9,069 nucleotides of DNA from SAR86 cluster bacterium (GCA_013204195.1 JABMOJ010000366.1:1-9069), one strand, 5' to 3'; positions 1-5,912 are shown, counted from the stretch's first letter. The notes: a model not told the origin generated them from the letters alone. A program made the numbers and translations.

Positions 1-1083
1 CGGTGCCAGAGACTGCGTCATGCCGAAGGTTGGGCCCGTATACAGGTTGCTGAGTAATGCCGGTATCGTATACAGGGCGAGGATCACATAGAGGCTGTCG
101 ATGGTAAATACGCCGATACTGAAGGGTACGGCCACTAGAAATCCACAGGCAGGTATCCACATATACCAGCGAACATTTTTGCTGCCTAGCTTGTCAGCCA
201 GAAAGCCGCCGCTCAAGGTGCCGATACCGCCAGCAATACCGATAATGAGTCCCAGGGCAGTGCCAACCTCGCCACTGGTCATGCCATGGGCACGCATCAA
301 AAATGAAGGCATCCAGGCGATGGCGCCATAACCCACAAAGGCTTGGGTTGCCGCGCCAAAAGCGATTTGGCGAAAAGATTTGAACGCCCACATAGTGCGG
401 ACAACCTCTTTGAAGGGAATGGCCTTGGTGTCAGGTACGCGGCCCTCAGAGTAGCCGCGCGGTGGTTCCTTGATCGTTAGCTTGAGAATGATAGCGAGGA
501 CGATGCCCGGTATGCCAACGAGCATGAACGCGTTACGCCAGCCAAAATACTGATCGATCCAGCCGCCGGCAAAGTTGCCAAATAAAATCCCGATAGGAAT
601 ACCCAGGGCATAGATGCCCAGAGCGCTGGCACGGCCAGTGACGGGGAAATAATCCGCAATCAACGAATGCGACGGTGGGCTGCCGCCGGCCTCGCCGATA
701 CCGACGCCGATGCGCGCGGCCAGTAATTGCCAGAAGTTACCGGCCAAACCCGACAAGGCAGTCATCAGACTCCAGATTCCCAGACAAATCGAAATAATAT
801 TAACCCGTGAATATTTGTCCGCGAGCCTGGCGATGGGTATACCTAACACCGCATAAAAAATACCGAAGGCGATGCCGCTGAGAGCGCCAATCTGAGTATC
901 GGACAAGCCCAGATCGACCTTGATCGATTGGGCCAGAATGGCCAGGATCTGCCGATCGATAAAGTTAAAGACGTAGACTACGGTCAGAATACCAAGCACA
1001 TAGTGGGTATACGGCTTGGTGTATAACGGCGGTTTTTCTGTGCTGGCGAGTTGCGCCTCTTCCTGACTTGGTGCCTCAGACAT
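1..1083 (-). CDS. Spinster-family MFS transporter (3' end outside the window)
   Basis: This is a secondary transporter of the inner membrane, Major Facilitator Superfamily, spinster-like subgroup; the substrate cannot be read from the sequence. The frame is open from ATG at 1083 to the left edge, giving 361 residues without a stop, so the C-terminal last helices (family length is about 420-450) are missing. Visible marks are a hydrophilic N-terminus (about 1-25), a first helix ending in NFIDRQ (40-45), GIPIARLADKYSR after helix 2 (81-93, the MFS motif A region with ADK in place of the usual ADR), GEAGGSPPSHSLIADYFP (130-147), a GWRNAF loop (181-186), a charged central loop (about 202-235) and a second helical half from about 238. 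A GGAG lies 11 nt before the ATG. It follows the nitroreductase gene on the same strand after 149 bp and may have its own promoter. Family assignment is firm, substrate unknown; relatives sit near lipid, sterol or aromatic degradation genes. Confidence 0.9.
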   Translation of the reverse strand, partial: MSEAPSQEEAQLASTEKPPLYTKPYTHYVLGILTVVYVFNFIDRQILAILAQSIKVDLGLSDTQIGALSGIAFGIFYAVLGIPIARLADKYSRVNIISICLGIWSLMTALSGLAGNFWQLLAARIGVGIGEAGGSPPSHSLIADYFPVTGRASALGIYALGIPIGILFGNFAGGWIDQYFGWRNAFMLVGIPGIVLAIILKLTIKEPPRGYSEGRVPDTKAIPFKEVVRTMWAFKSFRQIAFGAATQAFVGYGAIAWMPSFLMRAHGMTSGEVGTALGLIIGIAGGIGTLSGGFLADKLGSKNVRWYMWIPACGFLVAVPFSIGVFTIDSLYVILALYTIPALLSNLYTGPTFGMTQSLAP

Positions 1084-1166
1084 AAAAAGCTGACTCCGAA
1101 AACCGTGCTGGTTGGTACATCGTTAAGATGTTGTTGACGGCATTATCGAAGCCCGCGACCAGTGAA

Positions 1167-1184
1167 GCCTTGGGCGCCAAAGGC
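1167..1184. repeat. Imperfect palindrome between nitroreductase and MFS genes
   Basis: GCCTTGGGCGCCAAAGGC forms a dyad with five outer base pairs, one G/A mismatch and a GGCGCC core. It lies about 50 bp downstream of the nitroreductase stop and just downstream of the candidate MFS promoter. Neither strand has a T-tract after it, so it is not a standard intrinsic terminator. It could be an operator, a processing hairpin or chance. Confidence 0.35.
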
Positions 1185-1198
1185 CGAAGGATAAAAGC

Positions 1199-1226
1199 AC
1201 ATTATCAACGGTGCTGGTACTGTCAA
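1199..1226 (-). promoter_or_regulatory. Candidate sigma-70 promoter for the MFS gene
   Basis: Read on the minus strand, a perfect -35 hexamer TTGACA (1226-1221) is followed after 16 nt by TAATGT (1204-1199), which matches the -10 consensus at only three of six positions. Transcription would start near 1192, about 110 nt before the ATG. The good -35 and intergenic position argue for it and the poor -10 argues against. Read-through from the nitroreductase gene is the alternative. Confidence 0.3.
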
Positions 1227-1232
1227 TAAAAG

Positions 1233-1886
1233 TCACAGAAATGTCGCAAAACCATTCAGAGGTTCTCGCTCTGAGACCAGACTGTTGACCGGCGCCGCTG
1301 GGTCTTGAAAGCCGATGGCAACTCCGCAAAAGAGCATTTGTTCTGGCGGTGCGCCAACGAATTCAGCGACGGTATCCGGTCGAGCGGCCCAAGCCTCTTG
1401 CGCACAAGTGTCCAGGCCGGCTTCGGTGGCGAGCAGCATGAAGGTCTGCAGAAACATACCCAGGTCAGACCATTGAGGCGGACCCATCTGCTTGTCCACA
1501 AAACAGAAGATCGCCGCGGGCGCGCCGAAGAAGTTGTAATTTTCCATCAGACGGCGGATACGTGCGCCACGATCCTCGCGGGGTATGCCCAGCAGACTAT
1601 ACATGTCCTCGCCGACCTTAAAGCGTGACGAGCGATAAGGTTCGGTTAAGCCTTGGGGATAGATCTCATAAGCGGCGGCCTCCGGGGCTTTGCGGCTGTC
1701 ACGAAAATCTCGAAAACGCGCCATCGCCGGACCATTGACCACATAAACTCGCCAGGGTTGGACATTGCCACCAGACGGCGCGCGAGCGGCCTTGATGAGT
1801 AATTCTTCTAGAATCTGAGACTCAACCGGCTTGTCCAGAAAGGCACGAATCGATCTACGTTGGTTGACGGCTTCACTGACTCGCAT
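1233..1886 (-). CDS. NfnB/PnbA-like FMN-dependent nitroreductase
   Basis: A 217-residue cytoplasmic flavoprotein of the nitroreductase superfamily, which uses NAD(P)H and FMN to reduce nitro groups, quinones or enones. The N-terminal RRSIR (10-14) and PSGGNVQPW (37-45) are the usual FMN phosphate and ribityl contact segments. GAPAAIF (121-127) and the LGMFLQT helix (142-148) belong to the central dimer core, and CGVAIGFQDP (187-196) followed by R207 is the C-terminal FMN segment. The length is complete for the family. The long arginine-rich linker at about 82-112 resembles the NfnB/nitrobenzoate reductase branch rather than NfsB. A GGAGAA ribosome binding site sits about 10 nt before the ATG. 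It is followed on the same strand by the MFS gene. The natural substrate is unknown; in degradative organisms such enzymes also act on activated double bonds, but nothing here decides this. Confidence 0.92.
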   Translation of the reverse strand: MRVSEAVNQRRSIRAFLDKPVESQILEELLIKAARAPSGGNVQPWRVYVVNGPAMARFRDFRDSRKAPEAAAYEIYPQGLTEPYRSSRFKVGEDMYSLLGIPREDRGARIRRLMENYNFFGAPAAIFCFVDKQMGPPQWSDLGMFLQTFMLLATEAGLDTCAQEAWAARPDTVAEFVGAPPEQMLFCGVAIGFQDPAAPVNSLVSEREPLNGFATFL

Positions 1887-1919
1887 AGGGTGATATTCTC
1901 CATTTTTCAGGTCGTGAGT

Positions 1920-1935
1920 TGGCTGGCTGGCTGGC
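1920..1935. repeat. Tetranucleotide repeat (TGGC)4
   Basis: Four perfect TGGC copies lie about 34 bp upstream of the nitroreductase ATG, between its candidate -10 and its ribosome binding site. The repeat is short and outside any reading frame. It could change leader length by slippage, but four units are few for a true contingency locus. Confidence 0.6.
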
Positions 1936-1952
1936 CTGAATGTAAGCAGGTT

Positions 1953-1982
1953 ATTAAGTCATGCCTGGGTAAGAGCCGTCAA
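1953..1982 (-). promoter_or_regulatory. Candidate sigma-70 promoter for the nitroreductase gene
   Basis: On the minus strand TTGACG (1982-1977, five of six) is followed after 18 nt by CTTAAT (1958-1953, four of six). The start of transcription would be near 1946, giving a leader of about 60 nt that contains the TGGC repeat. It sits right after the ychJ end, where a new promoter is expected. Confidence 0.35.
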
Positions 1983-1991
1983 CTGACATTC

Positions 1992-2029
1992 GCCTGATAC
2001 GACGACGGATATTAATGCCCGTATCAGGC
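1992..2029. repeat. 10-bp perfect inverted repeat at the 3' end of the ychJ-like gene
   Basis: GCCTGATACG (1992-2001) and CGTATCAGGC (2020-2029) are exact reverse complements separated by 18 nt. The right arm contains the last codons and the TGA stop (2024-2026) of the YchJ-like gene, so its mRNA ends in a 10-bp hairpin. No U-tract follows on the minus strand, so this is an unusual terminator at best. It may protect the 3' end, or be a REP-like or uptake-sequence-like element; the core 9-mer recurs at 5154-5162 and 9000-9008. Confidence 0.65.
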
Positions 2030-2440
2030 ATTGTCGCGTATATCACCATCAAGGTAGACCCAGCCCTCGGCAAGATGCAGAAAACGGCTGGTTTCCTGCA
2101 GGCGATAAGCGCGGCCTTGGATTTTGTAGCGTGCCAGAAACTCCACTTGACCGTGACTGTCGCTCCCTTGCCCCCCTTGACAAGCGATGATCTTGAGACC
2201 CAGCCAATGTTGAGCGGCGTCAAATGTCAATGTCTTGGGGCGGGTCGAGGGATGCCAGGTCGTCAGCAGATAGTCGGCCTCACTCAGATAAAATGCCGTA
2301 TAGCGCGACCGCATCAGCGTCTCGGCAGTGGGCGCGGTAGCGGGTGTGAAGATGAAGGCGCCACAGCAGTTTCTGAGTGGACGTTGCTGACCACAGGGGC
2401 AGTTCTGGTTCAGTATCAGATTGTCACTGGGGATCGCCAT
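2024..2440 (-). CDS. ychJ: YchJ-like SEC-C motif protein (UPF0225 family)
   Basis: A small cytoplasmic protein of 138 residues in the YchJ/UPF0225 family, whose biochemical role is not established. The N-terminal SEC-C zinc motif is clear: CPCG (14-17) with the CC pair at 25-26. It is followed by the family's conserved LMRSRYTAF (42-50) and LLTTWHPSTRP (58-68), a WLGL segment (79-82) and the closing RFLHLAEGWVYLDGD (119-133), which together form an NTF2-like domain. Escherichia coli YchJ (about 152 residues) has a second SEC-C motif at the C-terminus; this protein ends right after the NTF2-like domain without it. The ATG lies 6 nt after the stop of the upstream SnoaL-like gene with only a weak purine stretch before it, which suggests translational coupling. 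Its stop codon is inside an inverted repeat. Confidence 0.88.
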   Translation of the reverse strand: MAIPSDNLILNQNCPCGQQRPLRNCCGAFIFTPATAPTAETLMRSRYTAFYLSEADYLLTTWHPSTRPKTLTFDAAQHWLGLKIIACQGGQGSDSHGQVEFLARYKIQGRAYRLQETSRFLHLAEGWVYLDGDIRDNA

Positions 2441-2446
2441 ATCGTC

Positions 2447-2959
2447 TTAAGACGCGTCGTCAGGAACGGCCGCCGCGCGATCCGCCTGCAGGGTCTGTTC
2501 GCCGACGGCAGCGGCAATGCTATTGGGGATCAGGAGCGTCAAGCTGTAGTGGCTAATCTTCCAGGCGCCATCAATTCGCGTAAGCACCCCAGTACCGCGA
2601 CAGCGCCCGAGGCGAGCATTGTCGAGAATTTCATCAAACCAAGCGATCTGACCTTGGTCAGCAATGCTGATGTGGCGCTCTAGGGGCAGGTAGGTCCAGC
2701 CTTTTCCTTGCTCGAAACTGGCACGGGCATAATCCTTGAATGCCGGCACCGTCCAGCGTTCGCTGGCATCGGTGCCCATAAAGATACCGCCTTCGCTGAA
2801 GCGATTGAAGTAATCATCAAAATCAGCCTTGGCAGCCGCTTGATGAAAACCATCGAGCAAGGCGTTAAAGGTGTGTCGTTGATCAGGCGTTGGCGTAGCA
2901 GCCTTGACTTGGACCAGGTGACTGGTGCAGATGACAACAAATAAGAGTATCCAGCGCAT
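2447..2959 (-). CDS. Exported SnoaL/NTF2-fold protein of unknown function
   Basis: A predicted periplasmic protein of 170 residues with an NTF2-like (SnoaL_3/DUF4440-type) domain. Residues 1-20 form a signal peptide: a short basic start (MRW), a hydrophobic stretch (ILLFVVIC) and a VKA-A cleavage site near 20/21. After it come a helix (about 27-45), FMGTDASERWTV (61-71), GWTYLPLERH (87-96), AWFDE (106-110), CRGTGVL (120-126), W133 and IPN (144-146), all positions conserved in this group of 'nuclear transport factor 2 family' proteins. I start at 2959 because the frame upstream (to 3136) has no domain similarity, overlaps the TesB gene and would hide the signal peptide; a GAGAA lies about 7 nt before this ATG. 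The gene is 88 bp after tesB and 6 nt before ychJ. No catalytic activity can be assigned; the fold serves as an enzyme or a binding protein. Confidence 0.8.
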   Translation of the reverse strand: MRWILLFVVICTSHLVQVKAATPTPDQRHTFNALLDGFHQAAAKADFDDYFNRFSEGGIFMGTDASERWTVPAFKDYARASFEQGKGWTYLPLERHISIADQGQIAWFDEILDNARLGRCRGTGVLTRIDGAWKISHYSLTLLIPNSIAAAVGEQTLQADRAAAVPDDAS

Positions 2960-3047
2960 ATGAAAGTTCTCATGGGCCAACTTATGGGCGAATAGGCTCG
3001 GCAGACGGCACCGACCCGTGATAGTTAAGAGACTTGAGTATAACGCC

Positions 3048-3902
3048 TCAGGCCGGGTTAACGTTACGGCGCAACATGGACTCTTGCGCGACAGTGAGAA
3101 TAAGTTGTCCATCAGCCGCATAAACCTCACCTTCATTCATACCCCGCGAATCAGCCGCCGCCGTGCTGCGTTGGTCGAACAAAAGCCAGTCGGCTGGGTT
3201 GCACGGGCGATGGAACCAGACAGCCTGATCCAATGAGGTCAATCGATGGCTCTGAAAGGGTAGGCCGTAGGGTAATACCGCATTGAACATCAGAGTGCCA
3301 TCCGACAGGAACGCGAGCACACACTGGCTGAGTCGAGCGTCGATGTCATTGGGGACGTTAGCTCGCATCCAGGTCTGTAGGCACGGTGTGCGACCAGCAA
3401 CGAATTGTGCGGGGTTAAAGGATTCGCTGGCCCACTCCATGTCCACGCGACCATCGGCGGTCATGGGGAACTGAAATGGTGGGATACCGGCCGCTTCTCG
3501 CCGCTCGATCAGAGCGGCGGCGGTGAGCACCGCCGGCATGGTCTTCTGGTGCTCGTCACCGGGTTCAAAAACCTTGAACGAGGCGCTCATGTGGAATACT
3601 GGCTTGGCTTGCTGATAGGCAGTGACGGTGCGAGTGGCAAAGCCTCGGCCGTCCCGCAGGCGATTGACCTGATAAATAATGGGCACTTGCGGCATGCCGG
3701 GTCGCAAAAAGTATCCGTGCAGAGAATTCGCTAGCTTGTTCGGTTCGATGGTGGCCAGCGCTGCGGCCAGGGCTTGACCCAGAAAGTGGCCGCCATAAAT
3801 ACCAATCACGCCATAGGCTTCGGCGCTGCCGATAAAATGATCTGCTTGCTCGCCGGGCTTGAGGGTTAATACGTCTACTAGGCTGGCGGGTTGGGTCGCC
3901 AT
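3048..3902 (-). CDS. tesB: Acyl-CoA thioesterase II (TesB)
   Basis: A double hot-dog thioesterase of 284 residues that hydrolyses medium- and long-chain acyl-CoA to free acid and CoA in the cytoplasm. The first hot-dog has VIGIYGGHFLGQALAAA (32-48) and SLHGYFLRPG (60-69); the second holds the residues that align with the E. coli TesB Asp-Thr-Gln triad: D201 in FLSDG, S223 in LTSLDQAVWFHRP (Ser replacing Thr, common in the family) and Q273 in TVAQESMLR. The frame stays open to a TTG at 3971, but the ATG at 3902 is chosen because AGGAA sits 8 nt before it and because the resulting length and N-terminus (ASLVDVLTLKPGE) match the family. The SnoaL-like and YchJ genes follow on the same strand and may share its transcript. 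A promoter candidate lies just upstream. Confidence 0.95.
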   Translation of the reverse strand: MATQPASLVDVLTLKPGEQADHFIGSAEAYGVIGIYGGHFLGQALAAALATIEPNKLANSLHGYFLRPGMPQVPIIYQVNRLRDGRGFATRTVTAYQQAKPVFHMSASFKVFEPGDEHQKTMPAVLTAAALIERREAAGIPPFQFPMTADGRVDMEWASESFNPAQFVAGRTPCLQTWMRANVPNDIDARLSQCVLAFLSDGTLMFNAVLPYGLPFQSHRLTSLDQAVWFHRPCNPADWLLFDQRSTAAADSRGMNEGEVYAADGQLILTVAQESMLRRNVNPA

Positions 3903-3910
3903 ATCAGCAA

Positions 3911-3915
3911 TTCCT
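3911..3915 (-). promoter_or_regulatory. Ribosome binding site deciding the tesB start
   Basis: AGGAA on the minus strand lies 8 nt before the ATG at 3902. The competing in-frame start 23 codons upstream is a TTG without a comparable site, so this supports the shorter TesB. Confidence 0.75.
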
Positions 3916-3942
3916 ACGCGGTTGAAAAGGGATGAGGCGGTG

Positions 3943-3971
3943 AGTATTTTGCTTTGCGGCGCCAAATTCAA
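3943..3971 (-). promoter_or_regulatory. Candidate tesB promoter
   Basis: On the minus strand TTGAAT (3971-3966, four of six) and AATACT (3948-3943, four of six) are 17 nt apart, giving a start near 3936 and a leader of about 34 nt. An inverted pair of GGCGCC (3958-3963 and 3972-3977, 8 nt apart) flanks the -35 box and could be an operator or chance in GC-rich DNA. Confidence 0.35.
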
Positions 3972-4010
3972 GGCGCCTGCGGCCTTATCAATAGAGTCGA
4001 TTGGCTGTTG

Positions 4011-5105
4011 TTAACGTCGTTGATCCACTTGCTGTGACTGAAAGCGCGCATTGCGAACGATTTTTTGGACAAACCGCAGCTTGTTGATGGCGGGTCTGGA
4101 TAGAACAAAGGGATAAAAATCGCTATAGCCACTGCTTCGATTGATGCTGTTCATGGCATAAGTCAGGGGCAACCATTGTTCCAATAGTTCATCGAATGTT
4201 GATGCCCAATAGCTGTCCAGTGGCGCAAACAACTGTTTTGACCGATTGCGGGTAATCACCACGCCCGATTCGGTGGCGGTCTCCAGCGAGTCGACGATAG
4301 TCATGAAGTGCGCCCAGGACTCTGCCCAGTCCTCTAAGGGATGGGCGCTGGCGTAGGCGCTGATATATTGCGCCTTCCAGCCCGGTTGTGGTCCCTGGTT
4401 ATAGTGGCGGCTGATGGCCGCATCATAGTCGGCTTGCTCATCGCCAAATAGTGCTCGAAACTCAGTCAGGTCTGGCGAGTTAGCGATCAGCTGTTGCCAA
4501 TAATGATGACCACTTTCGTGACGGAAATGGCCGAGGACTGTGCGGTAAACCTCGTTTAGATCGAGGCGCCGACGTTCTCGCTCAGCGTCGTCGGCTTCGG
4601 CGAGGTTGATCGTGATGATCCCTTTTGAGTGTCCGGTGAGGACTCGTTGGCTTTCTCTAAAGCTGGCTGTTGGGTCCTTCAAGAAGCGAAACCCTAGGCC
4701 GCCCTTGGGATGCGTTTTTTTGCTGACAACGGGCAGGCCTAGCCGAAGCAGGCTGTATAGGAGTCGGCGTTTGCCTGCTTCAAGTTTGATCCATAAGGGG
4801 ATATTGGCGGTGACCGTCAGATCGGGCACTATCTCGTTGAGGCTGCAGGAACGGCAATAAGCGTCGGGGCTATCCGCAGGAACCAGCCAGTTGCAAGCTT
4901 GCCAGGTCGCGGCATTTTGACAGAGTCGATAACCGGCGCCCCGTGGGTTGTTCGAGAGCGGGTACAACAGCCCATCAGCCTGCCTCTGCAGCGCTACCAG
5001 GTTGTGTTCATCCGACAGGTAGCCCAGGGTGCTGCCGCAGCTCAAGCATTGGTCATTCTCAAAATAGACGGGTTGGCCGCAGAGCTGGCAGTTAAAGGAT
5101 TTCAT
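4011..5105 (-). CDS. Zinc-ribbon putative metallopeptidase (Peptidase_Mx type)
   Basis: A 364-residue cytoplasmic protein of the 'putative zinc-binding metallopeptidase' family; no substrate is known for it. The N-terminus is a rubredoxin-like zinc ribbon with C6-x2-C9 and C20-x2-C23. A second cysteine set, C62, C71 and C84-x2-C87, could bind another metal. The catalytic domain carries an HExxH signature at 196-200 (HESGH), with H196 and H200 as zinc ligands and E197 as the general base; EDWAESWAH (258-266) downstream supplies acidic and histidine side chains, one of which is probably the third ligand. There is no signal peptide or membrane segment. The C-terminus is basic (about 338-364). 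The ATG at 5105 is fixed by the Cys-rich start MKSFNCQLCG, although no strong ribosome binding site precedes it. It is 108 bp upstream of tesB on the same strand; no functional link is evident. Confidence 0.85.
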   Translation of the reverse strand: MKSFNCQLCGQPVYFENDQCLSCGSTLGYLSDEHNLVALQRQADGLLYPLSNNPRGAGYRLCQNAATWQACNWLVPADSPDAYCRSCSLNEIVPDLTVTANIPLWIKLEAGKRRLLYSLLRLGLPVVSKKTHPKGGLGFRFLKDPTASFRESQRVLTGHSKGIITINLAEADDAERERRRLDLNEVYRTVLGHFRHESGHHYWQQLIANSPDLTEFRALFGDEQADYDAAISRHYNQGPQPGWKAQYISAYASAHPLEDWAESWAHFMTIVDSLETATESGVVITRNRSKQLFAPLDSYWASTFDELLEQWLPLTYAMNSINRSSGYSDFYPFVLSRPAINKLRFVQKIVRNARFQSQQVDQRR

Positions 5106-5153
5106 GCGTGATGGCGGATCTGCGAAGGTAGCCTATGGTAATCGCAGGACCCG

Positions 5154-5162
5154 GCCTGATAC
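5154..5162 (-). repeat. Copy of the recurring 9-mer GCCTGATAC
   Basis: GCCTGATAC reads on the plus strand here (GTATCAGGC on the minus strand), about 50 bp upstream of the metallopeptidase start. It matches both arms of the hairpin at 1992-2029 and the site at 9000-9008. Its role is unknown. Confidence 0.5.
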
Positions 5163-5253
5163 AAGAGTCTAAGCCGACCCGAGACAGATGGCTCGACGAT
5201 GAGGTGGGTGTTGAAAACCGGTCTTTAGCGCCTGCTGGCCCTTAGTTTGTCTT

Positions 5254-5586
5254 TTAGAGAAGCCAGCTTAACGTGGTATCGGCGATGGTGATGATGACTG
5301 CGGCTATAAAGGTGGTACCCATATCTTCGATTTCAAAGTCCTCCAGTATCTGGTCCGTCAGCCACAACAAGAAGGTGTTGATGAGAAGCAGGAACACGCC
5401 GATGGAAATGACGATAAAGGGAATCGTCAGGATCTTTAATACCGATCCCAGGGTCACGTTGATCAGGCCATAGATCACGGCGACCAGCAGGGCGGTGCCG
5501 TAGCCCGCGACACGGATGCCAGGCATCATGCGCGCCAGAATGAAGATCACGCCGGCCAGTAACATTAAATGGAGTATGAGTAGCAT
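5254..5586 (-). CDS. 'Phage holin family' small membrane protein (PF04020-like)
   Basis: A 110-residue inner-membrane protein of the widespread chromosomal family labelled phage holin family 4 (YvlD-like). Four hydrophobic segments are visible: about 1-18, 29-48, 51-74 and 90-109. The first is followed by the family's MMPGIRVAGYGTALLVA (19-35), and the middle contains LINTFLLWLTDQILEDFEIED (71-91, short loop between helices 3 and 4). Despite the name, members are normal bacterial genes; no lysis genes or phage DNA are near, so a lysis role is unlikely. The frame stays open upstream to a GTG at 5706 and has another ATG at 5634, but the ATG at 5586 gives the usual family length and places the first helix at the N-terminus; its ribosome binding site (AAGACG) is weak, so the 5634 start remains possible. 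It is 148 bp upstream of the metallopeptidase gene. Confidence 0.8.
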   Translation of the reverse strand: MLLILHLMLLAGVIFILARMMPGIRVAGYGTALLVAVIYGLINVTLGSVLKILTIPFIVISIGVFLLLINTFLLWLTDQILEDFEIEDMGTTFIAAVIITIADTTLSWLL

Positions 5587-5656
5587 TGTAGTTATCGTCT
5601 TAAAGGGTATTGATGGATTGGATACAGGATCCATGCCAAGTATGTAAGCTATTGAA

Positions 5657-5683
5657 AGTATAGGAAAGTGGGCGTGCTGTCGA
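5657..5683 (-). promoter_or_regulatory. Candidate promoter for the holin-family gene
   Basis: On the minus strand TCGACA (5683-5678, five of six) and TATACT (5662-5657, five of six) are separated by 15 nt, slightly short of the optimum. Transcription would begin near 5650, about 64 nt before the ATG at 5586. Confidence 0.35.
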
Positions 5684-5712
5684 GGGCTGTTGGTGTGAAT
5701 CACCACCTACCC

Positions 5713-5725
5713 GGTCATTTTGACC
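5713..5725. promoter_or_regulatory. Operator-like palindrome GGTCA-N3-TGACC
   Basis: A perfect dyad with five-base arms around TTT, followed by another GTCA half-site at 5733-5736 so that TTGAC/GTCAA also forms a second dyad (5720-5737). The arrangement of TGAC/GTCA half-sites resembles binding sites of dimeric repressors or activators, but no regulator gene is in the window to pair with it. Confidence 0.35.
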
Positions 5726-5759
5726 AGCCTTTGTCAATATCAGGCCAAGATGGGTGCTG

Positions 5760-5800
5760 GCTCAGTCCACCGCTAAGGCGCTATCCAGCGCCGACTGGGC
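5760..5800 (+). other. Bulged stem-loop upstream of the monooxygenase gene
   Basis: An outer 8-bp stem (5760-5767 with 5793-5800, one G-U pair) and an inner 6-bp stem (GGCGCT 5777-5782 with AGCGCC 5787-5792) with loop ATCC are joined by a 9-nt one-sided bulge (5768-5776). The pair at 5762/5798 is G-U in plus-strand RNA but A-C in minus-strand RNA, which favours the plus strand slightly. No T-tract follows. It lies upstream of my predicted promoter for the monooxygenase, so it would be transcribed only from a more distant start. Confidence 0.3.
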
Positions 5801-5884
5801 AGGCATAATCCCTTGCATCGTTCTGCCCAAAGTCGAAATCATAGATCAGTCCATAGTCTTGTCATATCCGTGTGTGATGAAGGC

Positions 5885-5912
5885 TTGCCGCGGGTGAGTA
5901 TTTAGCTATGAT
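5885..5912 (+). promoter_or_regulatory. Candidate sigma-70 promoter for the monooxygenase gene
   Basis: TTGCCG (5885-5890, four of six) and TATGAT (5907-5912, five of six) are 16 nt apart. Transcription would start near 5919, about 30 nt before the ATG at 5949, leaving room for the GGAG at 5936-5939, nine nt before the start codon. Confidence 0.45.

Noticed and set aside
2443..2454. Perfect 12-bp palindrome CGTCTTAAGACG at the SnoaL-like/ychJ junction
   Set aside because: About two such palindromes are expected by chance in 9 kb; the overlap with the stop codon and leader is not enough to claim function.
2015..2683. A 222-codon plus-strand open frame across the YchJ and SnoaL-like genes
   Set aside because: It is antisense to two recognisable proteins, has no family-like segments and no ribosome binding site; it is a shadow frame.
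2960..3136. A longer N-terminus for the SnoaL-like protein
   Set aside because: It overlaps tesB, has no domain similarity and would bury a good signal peptide inside the protein.
3018..3236. Small plus-strand frames over tesB
   Set aside because: They are antisense shadows of a well-conserved gene without a start signal.
5254..5586. Phage lysis module suggested by the name 'holin'
   Set aside because: The family is common on bacterial chromosomes, and no endolysin, spanin or other phage gene is nearby.
5587..5600. TTAAGACGAT shared by the leaders of the holin-family gene and ychJ
   Set aside because: The spacing to the start codon differs (about 7 nt versus none) and two occurrences of a 10-mer resembling a weak ribosome binding site are not persuasive.
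5587..5706. A longer N-terminus for the holin-family protein
   Set aside because: It begins with GTG, has no ribosome binding site and exceeds the family's usual length; the internal ATG at 5634 is kept as a possible alternative only.
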